Part shown: piece by piece, positions 7,548-13,960 of the stretch
Numbering within the stretch: position 1 is the first letter of the stretch
How the letters are laid out: each line of letters begins with the position of its first letter
NCBI GenBank assembly: GCA_937864925.1
Contig: CALMFH010000186.1
Location: 1-32,463, forward strand
DNA: 32,463 bases
Direction of reading: 5' to 3'
Origin: an uncultured Alphaproteobacteria bacterium
Lineage (GTDB): Bacteria > Pseudomonadota > Alphaproteobacteria > Rhizobiales > Ancalomicrobiaceae
Notes under the pieces: generated by a model
Told to the model about the DNA's origin: nothing
Database searches by the model: none
The model's input: the letters and a program-made list of their open reading frames with translations, nothing else
Position numbers and translations under genes: made by a program

Positions 7548-8825
7548 TCAGGTCGTGCCGAACTTGAGGAGCTTGATGGCGTCGAAGTCCTGGACGCCGC
7601 CGCCGACGCGCTTGGTGGTGTAGAACAGCACGTAGGGCTTGGCCGAGAAGGGATCGCGCAGGACCCGGACGCCGAGCCGGTCGACCACCAGATAACCGCG
7701 GCGGAAGTCACCGAAGGCGATGGGGTAGGCGTCGGTGGCGATCGCCGGCATGTCTTCGGCCTCGGCGACGGGGAAGTTCATCAGCGTCGCCGGCGTGCCG
7801 GGGGTTGCCGGCGGCTGCCAGAGGTAGATGCCCTGGCTGTCCTTGAGCTTGCGGATCTCGCCCAGCGTCTTGCGGCTCATCACCCAGGTGGCGTTCTGGC
7901 GATAGCCGGCCTTCACCGTGTAGACGAGATCGACCAGTTTGTCGGACGGATTGGAGGCCGGCAGCGCGCCGGCGACGCCGGTCGCCAGATAACCGATGTT
8001 GCCCCAGGTCCAACTCGTGTTGGCGACCTTGGTGTAGGACATGAAGCCCTTGGGCTGGGTCACCCCGTCGCCGGTGACGAAGGCGGCGCCTTCCTGTTCG
8101 GCGAAGGCCTGCTGCACCTCCTCGGCGATCCACTGCTCGACGTCGATGGCGGCGTCGTCGAGGAGCGCGCCGGTCGCTGCCGGCATGGCGTAGAGTTCCA
8201 TGGTCGGGAAGGCGAGCTGCTGCAGCTGCTGGCTCGTGGTCTGCGGCCGCGCCGCGGTCTCCGCCACCCAGCCGACCGAGGGGCCGGTCGCCGAGTAGGG
8301 CTTGTTGAAGACGGCGCCGGAGACCTGGCGATTGCCGGCGATGGCGCGGATCGGTGAGATCTGGGCGAGCCGGCGCATCACCTCGCGTTCGAGCTCGGCC
8401 GGCACCAGATAGCCGCCGTCCATCCCCGAACCGATCGACAGCGCCTTCTCTTCGAGCCGCCGCAGTGTCGCCTCGGCGCCGCCGCGGACATAGCCCTCGA
8501 AGGCGGCCTTGTGCTCGGCGACGGCCGGCGACAGGTCGGAGCGCTCGAGACCGAGACGCGGACGGGCGGCCTTGAGTGCGAGGCCGTCGGCGATGCGGCG
8601 GCTCTCCTCCATGGCGCGATCGATCCGCGCCATCTTCTCCTCGATCAGCGGATCGGCGCCGCCGCGCTTCTCGATTTCGGCGAGGCGGCGATCGTTCTCC
8701 GTCTTCCAGACTTCGAAACCGGAGCGGAAATCGTCGAAGGCGCGGTCGACCTCGGAGAGGGAGGCCGACTTGGTCTCCGGCACCGGGTCACCGGCGCGGG
8801 CGCTGCTGGATGCGAGTTCGGTCAT
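7548..8825 (-). CDS. GTA gp5 major capsid protein (HK97 fold)
   Basis: 425 residues, ATG 8823-8825 behind a good AGGTGA Shine-Dalgarno. Residues 1 to about 115 are charged and helical (VDRAFDDFRSGFEVWKTEND, EEKMARIDRAMEESRRIADG), the delta/scaffold domain that gp4 is expected to remove. The rest is HK97-type capsid: FEGYVRGGAEATLRRLEEKA, GGYLVPAELEREVMRRLAQ, SPIRAIAGNRQVSGAVFNKP, FVTGDGVTQPKGFMSY, and C-terminal FGDFRRGYLVVDRLGVRVLR with PYVLFYTTKRVGGGVQDFDA. It should form the icosahedral shell. It is flanked by the protease gene 7 bases upstream and two hairpins downstream. Confidence 0.96.
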   Translation of the reverse strand: MTELASSSARAGDPVPETKSASLSEVDRAFDDFRSGFEVWKTENDRRLAEIEKRGGADPLIEEKMARIDRAMEESRRIADGLALKAARPRLGLERSDLSPAVAEHKAAFEGYVRGGAEATLRRLEEKALSIGSGMDGGYLVPAELEREVMRRLAQISPIRAIAGNRQVSGAVFNKPYSATGPSVGWVAETAARPQTTSQQLQQLAFPTMELYAMPAATGALLDDAAIDVEQWIAEEVQQAFAEQEGAAFVTGDGVTQPKGFMSYTKVANTSWTWGNIGYLATGVAGALPASNPSDKLVDLVYTVKAGYRQNATWVMSRKTLGEIRKLKDSQGIYLWQPPATPGTPATLMNFPVAEAEDMPAIATDAYPIAFGDFRRGYLVVDRLGVRVLRDPFSAKPYVLFYTTKRVGGGVQDFDAIKLLKFGTT

Positions 8826-8832
8826 GGGAAAA

Positions 8833-9414
8833 TCACCTCGTGGGTTCGAAAAGGCGGCTCGCGCGCCGGATGGTGGCGGCGAGGTCGGCCTCGGTGGTGA
8901 GAGCGGGAACGGCGAGCGGACGGCGTGCGGCAGCGGTCTCGACCCGGACGACACGGGCGTCGGGCTGGGCCGGGAAGGTGACGATCGAGATCTCCCAGAG
9001 ATCGATCGCCGTCAGGCGGCGGATGCCGGACTTCTGGTCGCGGCGGCCCGCAACCGTGCGGAAGCCGATGGAGAGGCCGTCGAGGACGCCCGCCTTCATC
9101 AGAGCCACCGCTTCGCGGGCCCGGGCGATCTCGGTGAGAAGACGACCGCGGACGAAGAGGCCGCGGGCGTCCTCGCGAATCTCCAGCCAGCGGCCGATCG
9201 GTTCGGCCGGGTCGTGATGCCAGAGCATCTTGACCCCCTCCGGTCCACGACGGGCGAGCGACGCGGCGAAGGCGCCGGGCTCGATGACGTCGTGGGCGAG
9301 GTCTTCGACGCGGAACAGGGCGGCGTGGCCGCAGAAGGTGCCGTCGGCGGCGACGTCGACGCCGGAGGCGACGACGAGCTTGGCCTCGGGGGCGCGGAGC
9401 GGACGGGGGGCCAT
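8833..9414 (-). CDS. GTA gp4 HK97-family prohead protease
   Basis: 193 residues, ATG 9412-9414. HK97-type prohead (U35) serine protease that matures the capsid. Seen: FCGHAALFRVEDLAHDVIEP, VKMLWHHDPAEPIGRW with likely catalytic His66/His67, and AGVLDGLSIGFRT with likely nucleophile Ser115, followed by IDLWEISIVTFPAQPDARV. The gene ends 7 bases before the capsid ATG, and its start lies one base after the stop of a 46-residue ORF. Confidence 0.94.
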   Translation of the reverse strand: MAPRPLRAPEAKLVVASGVDVAADGTFCGHAALFRVEDLAHDVIEPGAFAASLARRGPEGVKMLWHHDPAEPIGRWLEIREDARGLFVRGRLLTEIARAREAVALMKAGVLDGLSIGFRTVAGRRDQKSGIRRLTAIDLWEISIVTFPAQPDARVVRVETAAARRPLAVPALTTEADLAATIRRASRLFEPTR

Positions 9415-9415
9415 G

Positions 9416-9556
9416 TCAGAGGGTCCTCACGGCGGGTCGACCGGTCCCGGCACGCGGCAGGCGATCGGCGAGACGGTCGACGAAACGGGAGAAGACCTCG
9501 CGATGATCGAGGTCGCGCGAAGGCGTGGCGCTCGGCGGCGCAGGGGTGTCGGTCAT
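9416..9556 (-). CDS. Possible 46-residue protein between portal region and protease
   Basis: 46 residues from ATG 9554-9556, MTDTPAPPSATPSRDLDHRE onward. Proline-rich N-terminus, then a charged helical part with FSRFVDRLADRL. I do not recognise a family. Support is positional: its stop codon ends one base before the gp4 ATG and GTA clusters often carry a tiny ORF here. It could also be chance coding in GC-rich sequence. Confidence 0.45.
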   Translation of the reverse strand: MTDTPAPPSATPSRDLDHREVFSRFVDRLADRLPRAGTGRPAVRTL

Positions 9557-9589
9557 GGGTCGGATCCTGAGGACGACGGGGCTCGCGAC

Positions 9590-9634
9590 CGCCGCGCCGC
9601 GAAGCGCGGATCCATTCTCCCGCGAGGGGAGACG
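9590..9634. repeat. Remnant of the 11104-11242 repeat family
   Basis: In the 101-base gap 9557-9657, GCCGCGAAGCGCGGATCC is followed by TTCTCCCGCGAGGGGAGA. The second string matches the outer arm of the element at 11204-11248 and the first resembles its GCCGCGAAGCGGC segment at 11148-11160. Read as a decayed or partial copy of the same intergenic element. Confidence 0.4.
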
Positions 9635-9657
9635 GTCGTGTGCCCGCCTGGAACGTT

Positions 9658-9846
9658 TCAATCCGGATCGGCGAAGAGCTTCTCCAACCTCGCGATCTCG
9701 GTGACGAAGTCCTCGAAACGGCGGTTGGAGGCGGTGATCTCGCGGAACGCCCAGACCAGGAGGCTCGACGCACCGGAAGCCCACAGGAAGAGGGCGAGAT
9801 GGGCGAGATCGCCGTGGCGGGCGAAAGTCTCGGCGATTTCGGTCAC
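9658..9846 (-). CDS. Small GTA-associated membrane protein (gp3.5 position)
   Basis: 62 residues from GTG 9844-9846, which overlaps the portal stop as GTGA. Seen: HGDLAHLALFLWASGASSLL, one probable membrane helix (about residues 13-33), followed by a charged amphipathic tail FREITASNRRFEDFVTEIAR. A short membrane protein of this shape is common between portal and protease in rhizobial GTA clusters (the rcc01685 / gp3.5 position, annotated with DUF names). Role unknown. Translation is probably coupled to the portal gene and so would be reduced if ribosomes stop at the portal's internal amber codon. Confidence 0.7.
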   Translation of the reverse strand: MTEIAETFARHGDLAHLALFLWASGASSLLVWAFREITASNRRFEDFVTEIARLEKLFADPD

Positions 9847-11051
9847 GTGCCGTCTCCGCGAGCGGACCGGCGCGGGCCGTAGCCGACTGCGGCGCGCTTC
9901 TCGTCGTCGTCGAGGAAGGTGGCGGCCCCGACGCGGTTCCACACGGCCTCGCGTTCGACCGAGAGTGCTTCCACCGCATCGGTGTCGAAGGCGAGGCGCA
10001 GCGGCGCCGCCCACTGTGGCGCCAACCAGGCCTCGAGCGCCGCCGCGGTGCGGGCGACGAGCGGCAGCACGGTCAGGCGCCAGAAGGCGCGGTTGGCCTC
10101 GGCCTAGTTCGAATAGGTGTTGTCGCCGGGAATGCCGAGCATCATCGGCGGCACGCCGAAGGCGAGCGCGATCTCGCGCGCCGCCTCGCGCTTGGCTTCG
10201 ATGAAGTCCATCTCCTTCGGCGAATAACCCATCGCCTTCCAGTCGAGGCCGCCCTCGAGGAGGAGCGGCCGACCGGCGTTGGCGGCGCCCTGGAAGCCCT
10301 CTTCCAGTTCCTTCTTCAGCCGTTCGAACTGCTCCTCGGAGAGGTTGGCGCCGCTCTCGGCGCGGTAGACCAGGGCGCCCGAGGGCCGGGCCGAATTGTC
10401 GAGCAGCGCCTTGGCCCAGCTCGAGGCCTGGTTGTGGACGTCGAGCCCGGTCTGCGCCGCTTCGAGGGGAGCGAGGCCGTAGTGGTCGTTCGAGGGGTGG
10501 AAGGTCTTCAGGTGGAGGATCGGCAACGGCTCCCCCTCCACGACGCGGAAGCGGACGGACCGATCGCCGACGGTGTAGTCCCAGCCGTCGGGCCAACCGT
10601 CGGCGCCGGGGACGACGCGGACACGGTCGGGCCGGAGCGCGTGGAGTTCGCGCGGCCGACCGCCGACCGCCACCAGTTCCACGTAGGCATTCCCCGAGAC
10701 GAGCAGATGGCCGTAGATCTCTTCGCGCAATGCCGCACCGGTCTGGCGCGGATTGGGGCGGGCGAGGAGATCGAGGAGCGGATGATCGACGATCTCGTGC
10801 GCCCCTTCGTAGAGCAGCCAGGGCACCGAGGCCGCCGCCTCGCCGACGAGACGGACGGCGCGATGGACCACGGGATTGCGGGCATATCCCTCGCGAGCGA
10901 GCGCCGCATAGTCGCGCGGCGTCCACAGCGGCCGACCGGCGGATTGGAGCGCGATCAGCGGCCCGCTTCGCGACGCACGCGTCTCGGGAGCGGCCAGGGG
11001 GGATCGGCCTGCGGGGGAGGCCCAGCGCCGGAGGGTGGAGAAGAGGGACAT
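9843..11051 (-). pseudogene. GTA gp3 portal protein interrupted by an in-frame amber codon
   Basis: HK97-type phage portal (rcc01684 family), the dodecameric DNA gate at the capsid vertex. The ATG at 11049-11051 opens 315 codons: MSLFSTLRRWASPAG, WTPRDYAALAREGYARNPVV, VWLVGEAAAS-like helix, YGHLLVSGNAYVELVAVGGR, IALAFGVPPMMLGIPGDNTY, then S-N and TAG at 10104-10106. The same frame continues without a break for 86 more codons (AEANRAFWRLTVLPLVARTA onward) to a TGA at 9843-9845. Full length would be 402 residues, normal for the family. Portal proteins of this family usually read NTYxNYxEANRA, so the TAG stands where Tyr (TAC/TAT) is expected: a single transversion. Either a real nonsense mutation, a sequencing error, or a suppressed codon. 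A 315-residue product would lack the C-terminal part and is unlikely to assemble. Confidence 0.9.
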
Positions 11052-11103
11052 GAGGTGTTCCCGTCGTTGGAACGATCCGCGCGAACGCGCGGCCTTGCCT
11101 TCG

Positions 11104-11242
11104 CCCCTCGCGGGAGAAGGTGCCCCGAAGGGGCGGATGAGGGGGCGCCGCGAAGCGGCAGCGGGCAGAAATCGCGAGCGCCGGGTCGGAGGGAGGGGCC
11201 CGGCCCCTCATCCGGCCTTCGGCCACCTTCTCCCGCGAGGGG
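11104..11242. repeat. Long inverted-repeat intergenic element between terminase and portal genes
   Basis: Left arm 11104-11144 begins CCCCTCGCGGGAGAAGGTG and ends GGGCGGATGAGGGG. Right arm 11204-11242 begins CCCCTCATCCGGCC and ends CACCTTCTCCCGCGAGGGG. The arms are near-perfect reverse complements, each with its own small inner palindrome (CCCCGAAGGGG; GGCCTTCGGCC), around a 59-base centre. This layout is that of the dispersed palindromic elements common in Hyphomicrobiales intergenic DNA. It fills most of the 240-base gap and could fold into a strong hairpin in the GTA transcript. Confidence 0.8.
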
Positions 11243-11291
11243 AGAAGGGAAGAGCGCCTTCCGGCGCGGAAGATCCGAGCCTCGGGCGAGC

Positions 11292-12623
11292 CTACAACCC
11301 CCGCACCTTCGGCCGCCCCCTGCCCTCCAACATGAGCGCGGTCAGCGCCCAGACCAGGGCGTCGAGGCGGTCGGGGGAGCGGCCGGAGGCGAGGCCTTCG
11401 GGGCCGAAATCGCAGAGTTCGTCCTCGAGCTCGGGGAGGACGCCGACGTGGACGACCCTTCCCTGGGCATAGAGTGCGGCGACCGGTTCGGCGCGCAGCC
11501 ATTTTCCGCGCGTCGCCCGGACCGTCTTCACCGGTACGCTCGGATCGACCTCGCGCAACACCGAGGTGACCATCTCGCCGCCCTGGTTGACCTCGGCGAC
11601 GAGGCAGTCGGCGTCGAGCGCGGCATAGAGTCCGATGGCGCGGGCCGCCCAGTCGGTCGGTCGCGCCCCGCGGATCGAGGCGTCCGCCAAGACGTGGCCG
11701 ACGCCGGCCTCGCTGACGCCGGCGGCGACGATGCCACAGGCGTCGGCGGTCGGACCGGAGGTCGCCGGCGGATCGACGGCGACGACGATGCGGACCATCG
11801 GCGGGGCGGCGTCGACGCGGGATCGTTCGATCTCGTCGCGGCGCCACAGCGCGTCGTCGCGATCCTCGATCAGTTCGCCGTCGAGCTCCTGGCGCCCGAG
11901 CCGGGTGCCCTGGTAGCGACCGACCACCGTGTCGAGAAAGCGAGGCGCGAGGTTGAAGGCATTGGCACGGGTCGAGGCACGGGAGACGACGCAGGCCGGA
12001 TCGGCGACGAGGCGCCTGACCAGCGGTACCGACCGCGGGGTGGTGGTGGCCACCTGGCGCGGGCGGGTCCCCAGCCGCAGACCGAACTGCAACATGTCCC
12101 AGACCTCCTCGGCGTGGCGCCACTTGGCGATCTCGTCGGCCCAGGCGACCTCGAACTGGGGTCCGCGCAGCGCCTCCGGATCCTCCGACGAGAACGCCTG
12201 GGCGACGGCGCCGTTCGGCCATTCGAGCCGACGCAGCGACGGCCGCCACTGCGGCCGCTCGGCGTGTCGGTGGATGCGCAACAGGCCGGAGACCCCCTCG
12301 ATCATGACGTCGCGGACGTCGGCGAAGGTCTCACCGACGAGTGCGATACGGCCGGTCGCGAGCCCGCCGAAAGGTTCGCGGCCGAGGGCGACGGCCTTCA
12401 CCCATTCGGCACCGGCGCGGGTCTTGCCGGCACCGCGACCGCCGAGCATGAGCCAGGTGGTCCAGTCGCCGACGGGCGGTATCTGATCGGGGCGAGCCCA
12501 CAACAGCCAGTCGTCGCGCAGGCGGTCGCGTTCGGTCGCCGACATCACCGCGGCGGCGAGGTCGAGTTCATTCCGTGCGTCGCAGGCTCTCAAGGCGGCG
12601 CGCAAGATCGAGGCGGAACTCAT
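11292..12623 (-). CDS. GTA gp2 large terminase subunit
   Basis: 443 residues. DNA-packaging ATPase/nuclease (rcc01683 family, Terminase_6 type). Seen: Walker A GGRGAGKT at residues 61-68, Walker B region FEVAWADE at about 157-164, ATPase coupling VATTTPRSVPLVRRL near 191, and the RNase-H-like nuclease motif VAVDPPAT with Asp284, then LVAEVNQGGEMV. The ATG at 12621-12623 overlaps gp1 by 56 bases; starting there gives the usual N-terminal length before DDWLLWARPDQIPP. Its stop is TAG (11292-11294), evidence that amber is used as a stop in this cluster. A 240-base gap with a repeat element separates it from the portal gene. Confidence 0.95.
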   Translation of the reverse strand: MSSASILRAALRACDARNELDLAAAVMSATERDRLRDDWLLWARPDQIPPVGDWTTWLMLGGRGAGKTRAGAEWVKAVALGREPFGGLATGRIALVGETFADVRDVMIEGVSGLLRIHRHAERPQWRPSLRRLEWPNGAVAQAFSSEDPEALRGPQFEVAWADEIAKWRHAEEVWDMLQFGLRLGTRPRQVATTTPRSVPLVRRLVADPACVVSRASTRANAFNLAPRFLDTVVGRYQGTRLGRQELDGELIEDRDDALWRRDEIERSRVDAAPPMVRIVVAVDPPATSGPTADACGIVAAGVSEAGVGHVLADASIRGARPTDWAARAIGLYAALDADCLVAEVNQGGEMVTSVLREVDPSVPVKTVRATRGKWLRAEPVAALYAQGRVVHVGVLPELEDELCDFGPEGLASGRSPDRLDALVWALTALMLEGRGRPKVRGL

Positions 12624-13113
12624 CGAGATCGGGCTCCGGCTCGTGTCCGTCGGTGCCGGCCTGTTTCTCCAGGCCGATCAGAAGCTCGAGGGTGCGGGCG
12701 AGCGCACCGAGGGTGCGGGCGTCCTTCTCCTCGAGGGTCGGGCGATCCGAACCCTCGAAGCGGCGTTCGACTTCGGCGATCTGGCGCTCGACCGCCTTGA
12801 ACAGGCGGGCGATCAGGAGATTGCGATCGAGCGGTTCGCTCGGCGAGCGGCCGCCGTCTCGGGGTCGGCGGCGGCGCCAGCCGCCGCGTTTGGCGCGGCC
12901 GCGGATGGTGTCGGTGGTGACCCCGTAGGCCTCGGCGATGGCGGCGACCGCGAGGTCGGAGCCTTCGTAGGCGGCGCGGATCTCGCTCCACGGCGGAGCC
13001 GTCGGCGAGGGTGCCGCCGAGAGCGGCGGATCGGAAGCGTCGGTCAAAGGCGGGCTCCAAGGCGGCCGGTGCGCACGAGTTGCCGGCCGCGTCCGTCGGC
13101 GCGTCGCGGCCAC
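12568..13113 (-). CDS. GTA gp1, small-terminase-like DNA-binding protein
   Basis: Up to 181 residues from GTG 13111-13113; a TTG at 13045-13047 with GGAG at about 7 bases gives 159 residues and may be the true start. Seen: WSEIRAAYEGSDLAVAAIAE, AYGVTTDTIRGRAKRGGWRR, a helix-turn-helix typical of small terminases, then a coiled helical part LIARLFKAVERQIAEVERRF and LEEKDARTLGALARTLELLI. This matches gp1 (rcc01682), which assists DNA packaging in RcGTA and shows little sequence specificity there. It is the first gene of the cluster; a candidate promoter lies at 13214-13242. Confidence 0.85.
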   Translation of the reverse strand: MAATRRRTRPATRAHRPPWSPPLTDASDPPLSAAPSPTAPPWSEIRAAYEGSDLAVAAIAEAYGVTTDTIRGRAKRGGWRRRRPRDGGRSPSEPLDRNLLIARLFKAVERQIAEVERRFEGSDRPTLEEKDARTLGALARTLELLIGLEKQAGTDGHEPEPDLDEFRLDLARRLESLRRTE

Positions 13114-13213
13114 GGGCGGAAGAATTCGGCGATGTCGCGGGTGAAGGCTTCGGGAACCGTTGGTCGCGGTCCCGTCGGGGCCCCGCCACCGACACGTCCG
13201 CGATCATGAGAAG

Positions 13214-13242
13214 AGGATGCGTGTGGAGCGTCACGCCGTCAA
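13214..13242 (-). promoter_or_regulatory. Candidate promoter of the GTA cluster
   Basis: On the minus strand TTGACG (13237-13242) is followed after 17 bases by CATCCT (13214-13219). The -35 is good and the -10 is poor (3 of 6). It lies 100 to 167 bases before the possible gp1 starts, in the only sizeable gap upstream of the cluster. In R. capsulatus the cluster needs the activator GafA; no GafA site can be judged by eye. Confidence 0.35.
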
Positions 13243-13297
13243 GCAGAAGGTGAGATTTCGCCCGCCGCGGCCGACCACGGAGGCCGGCGAACAACAA

Positions 13298-13834
13298 TCA
13301 ACCTTCTGTTTTTTCACGCTTCTTCCGCCGTGGCGGGCGCGGCGGCAGCGGGAGGGGAACCTCCCCCGGCCACTCGACGATGAAGTCTTCGAGGCCATCT
13401 GCGGGGATATCCGTCTCCGATCTCACCCGTCCGCGCACCGAGATCCCGGAGCGATGGACGCTCTCCGGATCGCCTGAGACGAGTGGATGCCAGTGCGGCA
13501 GATCGTGGCCCTCGGCGCGAAGACGATAGGCGCAGGTCGGTGGCAGCCAGGTGTAGGTCTGGGTGACCACTTCCTCGACGTCGAGTTCGACGCAGTCGGG
13601 AACGAAGTCGTGGCGATTCGGGTAGGAGGTGCAGCGGCAGGTGACCGGGTCGAGCAGCTTGCAGGCGACGTCGGTCCAGAAGATCTCACCGGTCTCCTCG
13701 TCTTCGAGCTTGTTGAGACAGCAGCGTCCACAGAGGTCGCACAGGCTCTCCCACTCGTCGCGGGACATTTCGGCGAGCCGCTTCGTCCGCCAGAACGGCG
13801 CGGTCGTGTGATCGGTCGTCACCTTCTCGTCCAC
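13298..13834 (-). CDS. YcgN-type cysteine-cluster protein (UPF0260)
   Basis: 178 residues. UPF0260 / YcgN family, related to the CxxCxxCC (YkgJ-like) cluster proteins, thought to bind a metal or Fe-S centre; function unknown. Seen: [19 protein letters not shown], then [20 protein letters not shown] with Cys32, Cys35, Cys38 and Cys39, [20 protein letters not shown] with Cys58, Cys66 and Cys68, FVPDCVEL with Cys81, and [17 protein letters not shown] with Cys101. The GTG start at 13832-13834 is chosen for the GAGGTG six bases upstream; an ATG-initiated extension to 13942 would be unlike the family. It is divergent from the penicillin-binding protein gene and reads toward the GTA cluster, with about 185 bases to gp1. 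Confidence 0.9.
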   Translation of the reverse strand: MDEKVTTDHTTAPFWRTKRLAEMSRDEWESLCDLCGRCCLNKLEDEETGEIFWTDVACKLLDPVTCRCTSYPNRHDFVPDCVELDVEEVVTQTYTWLPPTCAYRLRAEGHDLPHWHPLVSGDPESVHRSGISVRGRVRSETDIPADGLEDFIVEWPGEVPLPLPPRPPRRKKREKTEG

Positions 13835-13893
13835 GATGCACACCTCTTCCGCACGGCGGCCGCACCGCCCCTCGACCCTGCGAGGGTCAGCCG

Positions 13894-13908
13894 TTAAACT
13901 CACGTCAA
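13894..13908. promoter_or_regulatory. Near-match CtrA box between ycgN-type and PBP genes
   Basis: TTAA (13894-13897), seven bases, TCAA (13905-13908): 7 of 8 positions match TTAA-N7-TTAA. It sits 52 bases before the GTG of the penicillin-binding protein gene in a divergent promoter region. Weak evidence by itself. Confidence 0.25.
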
Positions 13909-13960
13909 CCATTCCGGCCACCGCCGGCAGGCCGAACCCCATACCATCGGACCCGATCCC

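Noticed and set aside
10104-10106. Amber codon as evidence of a reassigned genetic code
   Set aside because: TAG ends the terminase gene at 11292-11294 at the expected place, so amber still acts as a stop in this cluster.
9658-12249. Very long minus-strand open frame
   Set aside because: Only its last 62 codons look like protein; the rest is Arg-rich shadow of terminase and portal in another frame.
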